Source: Watersipora subatra | Taxonomy: Eukaryota > Bryozoa > Gymnolaemata > Cheilostomatida > Watersiporidae | Length of the DNA: 64,000 bases | Direction of reading: 5' to 3' | Assembly: GCF_963576615.1 (NCBI RefSeq) | Contig: NC_088717.1 | Location: 50,445,026-50,509,025, forward strand | Shown: positions 25,801 through 48,636 of the stretch, one piece after another | How the letters are laid out: every line of letters starts with the position of its first letter | Numbering within the stretch: the first letter of the stretch is position 1 | Position numbers and translations under genes: made by a program | The notes under the pieces: generated by a model | The model's input: only the letters and a program-made list of their open reading frames with translations | What the model was told of the DNA's origin: nothing | Database searches by the model: none

Positions 25801-27486
25801 TATTATACACACCTGTGAGAATAATTTTACCATCAAATTGGGGACATATTGTTGCAATGGTGTTGACATTGTCTATGACTGACTGTGTTATTTTGTTATA
25901 ATTGGTCAATTTGCTCAGAAAACTTCTTAAGAAGCATATTCATTGGGGGGTTCATATTTTAGCATTAACTTTGGAACATCTTGCAGCGATGGTGTTATGA
26001 ATGATCATGACTGTGATTTCAAATAAAACAATCAGTCAATGTCCCCAAATCAATGGTTAAAATATTATACACACCTGTGAGAATAATTTTACCATCAAAT
26101 TGGGGACATATTGTTGCAATGGTGTTGACATTGTCTATGACTGACTGTGTTATTTTGTTATAATTGGTCAATGTGCTCAGAAAACTTCTTAAGAAGCATA
26201 TTCATTGGGGGGTTGATATTTTAGCATTAAATTTGGAACATCTTGCAGCGATGGTGTTATGAATGATCATGACTGTGATTTCAAATAAAACAATCAGTCA
26301 ATGTCCCCAAATCAATGGTTAAAATATTATACACACCTGTGAGAATAATTTTACCATCAAATTGGGGACATATTGTTGCAATGGTGTTGACATATTCTAT
26401 GACTGACTGTGTTCTTTTGTTATAATTGGTCAATTTGCTCAGAAAACTTCTTAAGAAGCATATTCATTGGGGGGTTCATATTTTAGCATTAAATTCGGAA
26501 CATCTTGCAGCGATGGTGTTATGAATGACCTTGACTGTTATTTCAAATAAAAAAATCAGTCAATGTCCCCAAATTAATGGTTAAAATATTATACACACCT
26601 GTGAGAATAATTTTACCATCAAATTGGGGACATATTGTTGCAATGGTGTTGACATTGTCTATGACTGACTGTGTTATTTTGTTATAATTGGTCAATGTGC
26701 TCAGAAAACTTCTTAAAAAGCATATTCATTGGGGGTTCATATTTTGACATTAAATTTGGAACATCTTGCAGCGATGGTGTTATGAATGATCATGACTGTT
26801 ATTTCAAATAAAATAATCAGTCAATGTCTCCAAATTAATGGTTAAAATATTATACACACCTGTGAGAATATTTTAACCATCAAATTGGGGACATATTGTT
26901 GCAATGGTGTTGACATATTCTATGACTGACTGTGTTATTTTGTTATAATTGGTCAATGTGCTCAGAAAACTTCCTAAGAAGCATATTCATTGGGGGGTTC
27001 ATATTTTTGCATTAAATTTGGAACATCTTGCAGCGATGGTGTTATGAATGATCATGACTGTGATTTTAAATAAAAAAATCAGTCAATGTCCCCAAATCAA
27101 TGGTTAAAATATCATACACACCTGTGAGAATAATTTTACCATCAAATTGGGGACATATAGTTGCAATGGTGTTGACATTGTCCATGACTGACTGTGTTAT
27201 TTTGTTATAATTGGTCAATGTGCTCAGAAAACTTCTTAAGAAGCATATTCATTGGGGTTCATATTTTGACATTAAATTTGGAACATCTTGCAGCGATGGT
27301 GTTATGAATGACCTTGACTGTTATTTTAAATAAAAAAATCAGTCAATGTCCCCAAATTAATGGTTAAAATATTATACACACCTGTGAGAATAATTTTACC
27401 ATCAAATTGGGGACATATTGTTGCAATGGTGTTGACATATTCTATGACTGACTGTGTTCACTTGTTATACTTGGTCAATGTGCTCT
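22890..27486. repeat. 262-bp tandem satellite, about 17 units
   Basis: The phrase CAGTCAATGTCCCCAAAT starts at 23153, 23415, 23678, 23939 and 24201 and continues to the end, giving a 261-263 bp unit. Each unit carries GTCCCCAAAT and, about 60 bp later, AAATTGGGGACATATTG, an inverted motif pair. The first unit is diverged and the array fades out at about 27486. Units of two sub-types are mixed (tattctatgactgac versus ttgtctatgactgac). Variants recur eight units apart (about 2.09 kb), for example aaattcggaac near 24397 and 26487. Confidence 0.92.
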
Positions 27487-28720
27487 TTAAGAAAATGTAA
27501 TAGAAGGCCAATTTTTTGGTACGGTTAGCACATTTTATTAAACATAATGATATTTCTATAAGGTAAATGTTTTTCGGGCTTACATCAGGCATATTGGAGA
27601 TACAAATGTTTCATTTCCAATGCTTGATTCTAATATGTCTGCGCCTATGCTTGGCTTTTCATGCATGACTCACAAACAAAGGAATTGCGCAAAGATTTAA
27701 ATCAAATGCTGTAATCATTGTGTGCAACCAAAATGAAAGGTACAATTAAAATTAACTATATTAAAATTTATTTTGCTGCCTGATTTAAAAAAATCTACTC
27801 GCAATTGCTGGCCTGGTTCATTTTACTTTTGTTTGCAAAAGTTAACTCATGATTACGCAATGTAAATCTTCTGATGGCTGCCCTCGGTAGTGATAAAAAT
27901 GAGATATTGAAAAATACCTAATCGATTATAGTAATTATATGTGTTGCCTATTCAGGACTTAAGAGTTCTAAGAAAACTATGTTAAAATGTTTACCTTGAA
28001 GATAATCGCGTTAAGTGTTTAAAAGTTGTAAATCTAGATAAGACATCAGTCTACAACCTTGGGCTGGCTGTTTGCAATTCAAAACCTTAACTTTAACAGA
28101 TTGCCTTAAATTATGTGAAGCAATTGGTTACACTGAAATTATTACCAAACACAAAAGTCTAATGTCAATTTAACCTTTACACGTCATACATGTGTGGATT
28201 TAGTACTCTACAGAAATTTAATAAAAACTATTAAACTTCTAAGTTGATATTTTAGGAAAAATGAAGTCATGGATAACTTTTATAAGCAAATTTATGAAAG
28301 TGTGAGAAAAGTATCACATACCGACAACTCCAAAATAGTTGAAAAAAACCAAAATTAGCCAGAGTTATCTTCTCCATGCAAAAGTCCCCGTTTATTAGAT
28401 AAAAAATTCATACATGTGTGTGAGGTGAAGTCCCCAAAGTTAGTGTTAAATTCTCACGGGCTATAACTGAAAAACGAATAAAGTGACAGCTCCCAAAATC
28501 AGTGCATTCGTAAACCCAACAAAAAATATTGCAACATGTTATTTTTTAAAGCTGTTAATGAAAGATGAAAATTGTCCTCAAAGTGATGGTAAAAATATCG
28601 CGTCCCCAATTGCATGCGTTTACAAGACTGCGTGTGCTTGTTGCTTCTATGCGTGCGTGTGTTTATTATGTATGAACAATGCTTGTTCATCCATAATATG
28701 TATTATCATTTGTACTGACT
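27487..28720. other. Right margin of the repeat block
   Basis: No gene is supported. It contains the direct-repeat partner of 11.9-12.7 kb, two GTCCCCAA motifs, and at 28605-28628 the inverted copy of the block's left end (TCCCCAATTGCATGCGTTTA), followed by a TG-rich tract that mirrors the one at 10291. Confidence 0.5.
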
Positions 28721-29639
28721 AGGAATACGGTACATACACACACTCTGTTACATGTACTGTGTGTGCGTGTGTGTTCATCCAAAATATGTATTATCATTGT
28801 ACTGACATAAACACTCTGTTACATGTCACCTTACCATCACATTATAAACATTACCTGATAAACATTACCTGATACCTCATTAAAGCTGATAAGCTGGCAG
28901 TGTCTCTATCTGGCAATAGAGTATTCAGATCCATAGAGATAACCAGCCTAGTAAGAGCGAGGTGTATGCACAGTATAGAACAGCAGTGTAATTGTGTGAG
29001 AGTTTGATTTGGTATAAATACAACTGAGAGTTGACTATTACCAGATGGTGAATCGAAGATAACAACAAGTCAACAATAATCGTCTCCCTTGATTTGAATT
29101 AAAAGGATGCAGGCAAAATTGATGATGTGCTCATCAGCATTTGAGTATCAAATACTAAACAAGAGAGAATAGGACTAGTAGGTAGGCTCTGTGAAATCTA
29201 CAAAAGATGTGTAAATGTGCTGGTTTATAGCTTTGTGATAGCAAATAGAATTATAAGCTGCTATGCTTCTGGAAGGATAGAAAATTGCTAAACATTGCAA
29301 CAGACATTGTCCCCTACATGGCTTGGAGTATTGTTGTACATACACTACTTGTCTTTCTTTTGTATGTAAATTGTTCGAATGCTGTTGAATATCTTGTGAA
29401 TATGTCAAATGAAGACTAAAGCTGATGAGATGAATGTCTACTAACATATACATATAACATACGCTTTTCATGTCTTGAAAATAGACTTGCTGTATTTACA
29501 GTAAATACATTTATTGTTTGTAAGTTGAGTTTTCATAATGGGTAGATGTACAGTATTTAGGATATACAATACACGCATGATACTCTACAGTCTACAACAT
29601 AGGCCGACTTTGAATATTATAGTAGACATCGTGGGAGTT

Positions 29640-29914
29640 ACAAAGTTAGAGTCACACTCAACCATGATTGGTCGAATAAAAAGGCTGGGAGACAACCTGC
29701 CACGCAAAGGATGGCTGATAACAGATATGTATCAATCATGCTAATGTCCAACACTAAGCAATCATGAGCGTAACTGAGAATCGCTCACTCATTTCTCTGT
29801 CAGCCAGCTCAAGCACTGGAAGATAAACAAGTTTACCTCAGCAGCCGGCTACCTTGTGTCTTTCACGCGCTGTTAAGAGACCTTACGGATAGAGGACTGA
29901 GTACATTACAGCAG
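29640..29914 (+). promoter_or_regulatory. Putative promoter and noncoding first exon of gene A
   Basis: This island is unusually well conserved with copy B (about 52005-52279). It holds GATTGG (a CCAAT-type box in reverse), then GTCGAATAAAAAGGCTGGG, an AT-rich TATA-like box, and about 230 bp downstream ACATTACAGCAG|GTAAAG, a good splice donor identical in both copies. The next matched acceptor, CTGTTT[A/C]CAG, lies just before the ATG of exon 1 in both copies. The inference is a transcribed 5' untranslated exon; no expression data support it here. Confidence 0.45.
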
Positions 29915-30540
29915 GTAAAGTTTGATCTGACATTAAGGTAGGCCATTTTGGTAAAGCTAAAGATTGTTTGAGCTGCAATTTAGTTGTTATCTTCTCCTCA
30001 GAACTTATTGTTTGTAATTTATACTAGTAACATAAAACTGTACGAACCTAGAAAGTAATAATGTTTATTTTCCTCTCCTTACATATGCATGAAGCATGTA
30101 GCCGTGAAGCATGAAGCATATCGTGAGTAGTTGCTGCCTACTTTCAAGTAGCTGCTATATTATGAACAACTTGTGTACCTTATATGCACATCATGGTGAT
30201 CTTTTTGTATATTATTGTACTAATTTTGTGTATTAAATAAGAATATTGTCATCAGCATTAAATGATATGATGTTCCCCAGCACATATCAAGTTATACAAT
30301 ACAGTAGACGCTCCTGCAATATAAAGCTCCCTTTAATGTAAATTCCACATAATATGAGATATTTATGTAAGGTTTTTGTTTAGGATTACGTAAAAAAGAT
30401 CCATATAAGGTAAAGCGTCATGTCAGTGCAGAATCTTCGATTTGAATGACGGTAATCTAATAATGAGCTTTAAAAACATTGTTTGCTTTCTTGCGGCACT
30501 TGGAAGAGAAAAGGACCTTTAAGAAAAATTCTTTTATATA

Positions 30541-33500
30541 TACTAGTACCCTGGTAGTCTAGTGCGCTGTAAGAGATTGTGATGTGTGCTGATAAAGTAC
30601 AGAGAATAAGTAGCTGTATAACATATAGAGGTATCTCTATTATATATACTAGTACCCTGGTAGTCTAGTGTGCTGTGAGGGATTGTCAGGTGTGCTGATA
30701 AAGTACAGACAATAAGTAGCTGTATAGCATATAGAGGTATCTCTAATATATATACTAGTACCCTGGTAGTCTAGTGCGCTGTGAGAGATTGTCATGTGTG
30801 CTGATAAAGTACAGAGAATAAGTAGCTGTATAACATATAGAGGTATCTCTATTATATATACTAGTACCCTGGTAGTCTAGTGCGCTGTGAGAGATTGTCA
30901 GGTGTGCTGATAAAGTACAGAGAATAAGTAGCTGTATAATGTATAGAGGTATCTCTATTATATATACTAGTACCCTGGTAGTCTAGTGAGCTGTGAGAGA
31001 TTGTCATGTGTGCTGATAAAGTACAGAGAATAAGTAGCTGTATAACATATAGAGGTATCTCTATTATACATACTAGTACCCTGGTAGTCTAGTGTGCTGT
31101 GAGAGATTGTCATGTGTGCTGATAAAGTACAGAGAATAAGTAGCTGTATAACATATAGAGGTATCTCTATTATATATTCTAGTACCCTGGTAGTCTAGTG
31201 TGCTGTGAGAGATTGTCATGTGTGCTGATAAAGTACAGATAATAAGTAGCTGTATAACATATAGAGGTATTTCTAATATATATACTAGTACTCTGGTAGT
31301 CTAGTGTGCTGTGAGAGATTGTCAGGTGTGCTGATAAAGTACAGATAATAAGTAGCTGTATAACATATAGAGGTATCTCTATTATATATATACTATAATA
31401 CCCTGATAGTCTAGTGTGCTGTGAGAGATTGTCATGTGTGCTGATAAAGTACAGATAATAAGTAGCTGTATAACATATAGAGGTATTTCTATTATATATA
31501 CTAGTACTCTGGTAGTCTAGTGTGCTGTGAGAGATTGTCAGGTGTGCTGATAAAGTACAGATAATAAGTAGCTGTATAACGTATAGAGGTATCTCTATTA
31601 TATATACTATAATACCCTGATAGTCTAGTGTGCTGTGAGAGATTGTCATGTGTGCTGATAAAGTACAGAGAATAAGTAGCTGTATAACATATAGAGGTAT
31701 CTCTATTATATATACTAGTACCCTGGTAGTCTAGTGTGCTGTGAGAGATTGTCATGTGCGCTGATAAAGTACAGATAATAAGTAGCTGTATAACATATAG
31801 AGGTATTTCTATTATATATACTAGTACCCTGGTAGTCTAGTGTGCTGTGAGAGAATGTCATGTGCGCTGATAAAGTACAGATAATAAGTAGCTGTATAAC
31901 ATATAGAGGTATTTCTATTATATATACTAGTACCCTTGCAGTCTAGTGTGCTGTGAGAGATTAGCATGTGTGCTGATAATGTACAGAGAATAAGTAGTTG
32001 TATAACATATAGAGGTATCTCTATTATATATACTAGTACTCTGGTAGTCTAGTGTGCTGTGAGAGATTGTCATGTGTGCTGATAAAGTACAGAGAATAAG
32101 TAGAGGTATAACATATAGAGGTATCTCTATTATATATACTAGTACCCTGGTAGTCTAGTGTGCTGTGAGAGATTGTCAGGTGTGCTGATGAAGTACAGAG
32201 AATAAGTAGCTGTATAACATATAGAGGTATCTCTATTATATATATTAGTACCCTGGTAGTCTAGTGTGCTGTGAGAGATTGTCATGTGTGCTGATAAAGT
32301 ACAGATTATAAGTAGCTGTATAACATATAGAGGTATTTCTATTATATATACTAGTAGCCTGGTAGTCTAGTGTGCTGTGAGAGATTGTCATGTGTGCTGA
32401 TAAAGTACAGATTATAAGTAGCTGTATAACATATAGAGGTATCTCTATTATATATACTAGTAGCCTGGTAGTCTAGTGTGTTGTGAGAGATTGTCATGTG
32501 TGCTGATAAAGTACAGATAATAAGTAGCTGTATAACATATAGAGGTATCTCTATTATATATACTAGTACTCTCAGTCTAGTGTGCTGTGAGAGATTGTCA
32601 TGCATGCTGATAAAGTACAGAGAATAAGTAGCTGTATAACATATAGAGGTATCTCTATTATATATACTAGTACCCTTGCAGTCTAGTGTGCTGTGAGAGA
32701 TTAGCATGTATGCTGATAATGTACAGAGAATAAGTAGAGGTATAACATATAGAGGTATCTCTATTATATATACTAGTACCCTGGTAGTCTATTGTGCTGT
32801 GAGAGATTGTCATGTGTGCTGATAAAGTACAGAGAATAAGTAGCTGTATAACATATAGAGGTATCTCTATTATATATACTAGTACCCTTGCAGTCTAGTG
32901 TGCTGTGAGAGATTAGCATGTGTGCTGATAATGTACAGAGAATAAGTAGTTGTATAACATATAGAGGTATCTCTATTATATATACTAGTACCCTGGTAGT
33001 CTAGTGTGCTGTGAGAGATTGTCATGTGTGCTGATAAAGTACAGAGAATAAGTAGAGGTATAACATATAGAGGTATCTCTATTATATATACTAGTACCCT
33101 GGTAGTCTAGTGTGCTGTGAGAGATTGTCAGGTGTGCTGATGAAGTACAGAGAATAAGTAGCTGTATAACATATAGAGGTATCTCTATTATATATACTAG
33201 TACCCTGGTAGTCTAGTGTGCTGTGAGAGATTGTCATGTGTGCTGATAAAGTACAGATTATAAGTAGCTGTATAACATATAGAGGTATTTCTATTATATA
33301 TACTAGTAGCCTGGTAGTCTAGTGTGCAGTGAGAGATTGTCATGTGTGCTGATAAAGTACAGATTATAAGTAGCTGTATAACATATAGAGGTATCTCTAT
33401 TATATATACTAGTAGCCTGGTAGTCTAGTGTGTTGTGAGAGATTGTCATGTGTGCTGATAAAGTACAAATAATAAGTAGCTGTATAACATATAGAGGTAT

Positions 33501-35545
33501 CTCTATTATATATACGAGTACTCTCAGTCTAGTGTGCTGTGAGAGATTGTCATGCATGCTGATAAAGTACAGAGAATAAGTAGCTGTATAACATATAGAG
33601 GTATCTCTATTATATATACTAGTAGCCTGGTAGTCTAGTGTGCTGTGAGAGATTAGCATGTATGCTGATAATGTACAGAGAATAAGTAGAGGTATAACAT
33701 ATAGAGGTATCTCTATTATATATACTAGTACCCTGGTAGTCTATTGTGCTGTGAGAGATTGTCATGTGTGCTGATAAAGTACAGAGAATAAGTAGCTGTA
33801 TAACATATAGAGGTATCTCTATTATATATACTAGTACCCTTGCAGTCTAGTGTGCTGTGAGAGATTGGCATGTGTGCTGATAAAGTACAGAGAATAAGTA
33901 GAGGTATAACATATAGAGGTATATCTATTATATATACTATTACCCTGGTAGTCTAGTGTGCTGTGAGAGATTGTCATGTGTGCTGATAAAGTACAGATAA
34001 TAAGTAGCTGTATAACATATAGAGGTATCTCTATTATATATACTAGTACCCTGGTAGTCTAGTGTGCTGTGAGAGATTGTCAGGTGTGCTGATGAAGTAC
34101 AGAGAATAAGTAGCTGTATAACATATAGAGGTATCTCTATTATATATACTAGTACCCTGGTAGTCTAGTGTGCTGTGAGAGATTGTCATGTGTGCTGATA
34201 AAGTACAGAGAATAAGTAGCTGTACAACATATAGAGGTATCTCTATTATATATACTAGTAGCCTGGTAGTCTAGTGTACTGTGAGAGATTGTCATGTGTG
34301 CTGATAAAGTACAGATAATAAGTAGCTGTATAACATATAGAGGTATCTCTATTATATATACTAGTAGCCTGGTAGTCTAGTGTGTTGTGAGAGATTGTCA
34401 TGTGTGCTGATAAAGTACAGATAATAAGTAGCTGTATAACATATAGAGGTATCTCTATTATATATACTAGTACTCTCAGTTTAGTGTGCTGTGAGAGATT
34501 GTCATGCGTGCTGATAAAGTACAGAGAATAAGTAGCTGTATAACATATACAGGTATCTCTATTATATATACTAGTACCCTTGCAGTCTAGTGTGCTGTGA
34601 GAGATTAGCATGTGTGCTGATAATGTACAGAGAATAAGTAGAGGTATAACATATAGAGGTATCTCTATTATATATACTAGTACCCTGGTAGTCTAGTGTG
34701 TTGTGAGAGATTGTCATGTGTGCTGATAAAGTACAGATAATAAGTAGCTGTATAACATATAGAGGTATCTCTATTATATATACTAGTACTCTCAGTTTAG
34801 TGTGCTGTGAGAGATTGTCATGCGTGCTGATAAAGTACAGAGAATAAGTAGCTGTATAACATATACAGGTATCTCTATTATATATACTAGTACCCTGGTA
34901 GTCTAGTGTGTTGTGAGAGATTGTCATGTGTGCTAATAAAGTACAGATAATAAGTAGCTGTATAACATATAGAGGTATCTCTATTATATATACTAGTACC
35001 CTGGTAGTCTAGTGTGTTGTGAGAGATTGCTCTGTGTGCTGATAAAGTACAGATAATAAGTAGCTGTATAACATATAGAGGTATCTCTATTATATATACT
35101 AGTAGCCTGGTAGTCTAGTGTGTTGTGAGAGATTGTCATGTGTGCTGATAAAGTACAGATAATAAGTAGCTGTATAACATATAGAGGTATCTCTATTATA
35201 TATACTAGTACTCTCAGTTTAGTGTGCTCTGAGAGATTGTCATGCGTGCTGATAAAGTACAGAGAATAAGTAGCTGTATAACATATAGAGGTATCTCTAT
35301 TATATATACTAGTACCCTTGCAGTCTAGTGTGCTGTGAGAGATTAGCATGTGTGCTGATAATGTACAGAGAATAAGTAGAGGTATAACATATAGAGGTAT
35401 CTCTATTATATATACTAGTACCCTGGTAGTCTATTGCGCTTTGAGAGATTGTCATGTGTGCTGATAAAGTACAGAGAATAAGTAGCTGTATAACATATAG
35501 AGGTATCTCTATTATATATACTAGTACTCTCAGTCTAGTATATAT
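30541..35545. repeat. 106-bp minisatellite, about 47 units, with 952-bp higher-order repeat
   Basis: The phrase TACTAGTACCCTGGTAGTC begins at 30541, 30647, 30753 and 30859, giving a 106-bp unit; some units are shortened, for example tactctcagtctag. A set of nine variant units repeats every 952 bp (32351, 33303, 34255) and then at 738 bp (34993). 106 is not a multiple of three and the minus strand lacks stops, so long open frames run through all three phases; these are artefacts. The array lies in the long 5' intron of gene A. Copy B has a single unit at the same place (52868-52960). Confidence 0.95.
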
Positions 35546-35631
35546 TGTAGTCTAGTGTGCTGTGTGAAATCATCAGGAAGCCAATAAAGAAAAGGGAATA
35601 GGTAGCTGAACAATTATTCAGAAGTACCTTA

Positions 35632-35774
35632 AAGGTGATGCAGGTGTTTGCATGTCGGCTTACTAATCTGAATATCACGAGTTGGAGTCTCATTGACATC
35701 GAGGTTCCATCCTAACCTATAACCTTAGCTTCAGACAAACAGGCAGACAGATGCTGATTTTATCATAGTAAAAA
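35632..35774 (+). mobile_element. tRNA-derived SINE, copy A
   Basis: The head resembles a tRNA gene, with CTTACTAATCTGAATATCAC and a B-box-like CACGAGTTGGAGTCTC. The body contains CTTCAGACAAACAGGCAGAC and the tail TTTTATCATAGTAAAAA. The same element sits at the orthologous site in copy B, so it inserted before the duplication. Confidence 0.6.
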
Positions 35775-36444
35775 TGTCTTTGTTTAGACTTATTTAGACT
35801 CATCTTGTTTCACTTAACTTTGGACATATGGAATTTTTTTTTTCGCATCATAGATCTTTTCGCATAAAAAACGTGAAAAAATCTATTCATATCAACCTTG
35901 AAGGTGTGCACTCCTCTTAATTTAAAAAAATATTAACCCAAAGCCAAATGCAAGGAATTATAAAAATGAACACAATTATCGAACAAACCGAAAATACCAT
36001 AGCTACTGTACAGCTATTAAATTGAAAAGCCAAGTTTAGTTTTTTTTTGAAGGGCCACAGAAGTGAGTTTGAGAAATTCTTGGGGTGGATTAAACAATTT
36101 ACTTTTATTTCCCCATTCGCATAATGTAAAATCCTTATAACATAAAACTTCTCAGAACAGATTATTTATGTTTCGTCTTGTGTACAAAACCTGATATATA
36201 AACATATTTAAACACGCATACACTAGACAGTATGGTATTAGACAATTCATAAAAATGTATCCAGACCTAAATGTAGATTAAGTTGTCAGTTTCCCTCGAG
36301 TCAACTTGTTCTGCACTGGGTTGAACTGCTCACCATCAACTGGTTGTTGATGTTCATGAAAAATCGTTCATCACCTTCAAACTTACAAGGGTTTCGAAGA
36401 TGGCATGCTCTTTGAATATGCTATCAAAGTTTTCTCTGTTTACA
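35775..36444 (+). other. 5' intron of gene A (noncoding)
   Basis: The sequence is collinear with copy B. It ends in the acceptor CTGTTTACAG at 36436-36445. No feature other than conserved intron text was seen. At about 36310 it holds the uninterrupted version of the site where copy B carries an insertion. Confidence 0.5.
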
Positions 36445-36445
36445 G

Positions 36446-47587
<11,142 letters not shown>

Positions 47588-47604
47588 GGAAATGGCTAAC
47601 TTAA

Positions 47605-47830
47605 CAGCATTGTACTATTAACTTTCCGTTCACCAAGTATAGGTGAAGACACAACTGAAAATTTATTTCGGTTGGGTTAAGGGTTTTAATACTATTATGC
47701 AAAAGCGCTAAAGGACGATAACTTCATTTAGTAATTATCTGCTGTCATTGGAATATTTAATAGAGTGATTTTTACAAACTCTCTTAGTTCAAGTTTCCTT
47801 GATTATTCTTATTAGCTACATATCTTGTTT
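47605..47830 (+). other. 3' flank / untranslated region of gene A
   Basis: The sequence just after the stop codon is similar to the remnant at 10085-10290. No perfect AATAAA was seen here (the matched spot reads TTTAATAGAG), so the polyadenylation site is unclear. Confidence 0.4.
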
Positions 47831-48636
47831 TTATCTTGTTTATTATTTATAGACACATAGAGGAGTGTTTTACCTTTCTTACTATATTGTAATGTGTCTG
47901 TGCTTGTTCATTCGTAATATATTATCATTTGCACAGACATAAACACTCCACTACATGTCATCCTACCATCACATTATTTATAAACCTGACCTACAGTGCT
48001 CCTTAAAACTAATAAACTGCCAGTGTCTCGCAATAGAGTTTTCAGATCCATAGAGATAACCAGTCTAATAATAGCAAGGTGAATGCACAGTGTAGAACAG
48101 CAGTTTAATTGTGTGACGGTTTGATTTGGTGTTAATACAACTGACAGTTAACCATTAATAGATGGTGAATAGAAGATGAAGTGCTGAATGCAAATGTACA
48201 GCATATATTTGGGTGATTGTGTTGACAACAATCCTTGCCCTTGCTTTGTTTTAAAAGTGTCAACAACAATCGTCTCCCTTGATTTCTCTAAAAAGGATGT
48301 GGGCAAAATAAATGGTGTGCTCATCAGTATTTGAGTTACAAATACTAAACAAAAGAGAATAGGATTGGTAGGTAGAATCTCTGAAATCTAAAAAGTTGCC
48401 ACATGCAACAGCTTGTGGTACGTATCATTGATAATTGCTCCACAATTGGGTTGTAGAACTTTTGAAATTAGTTTTGGCAGCTCACTACTTTGTAGAGCTC
48501 GTCTGAAAAGTTGCTAATAATTTATGTAAACATTTAGTCTAATATAACACAATGTTTGCTTAGTCACAACAAAGGAGTTGTCCGACCCCCGATGTTGTAA
48601 AGAACACTTGACAGTCTTTCTTTCAATTTCTATTAC

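Noticed and set aside
29175..29471. Minus open frame upstream of copy A with partial counterpart at 51515-51727
   Set aside because: The similarity reflects the segmental duplication; reading frames are not kept between copies.
29538..29744. Plus open frame of 68 codons in the conserved island
   Set aside because: The copy B counterpart has stops and shifts; conservation fits a promoter/noncoding exon better.
31179..35349. Long minus-strand open frames (84-156 codons) in the 30.5-35.5 kb region
   Set aside because: They come from the 106-bp minisatellite, which lacks stops on that strand; because 106 is not a multiple of three the frame cycles. No start, domain or conservation independent of the repeat.
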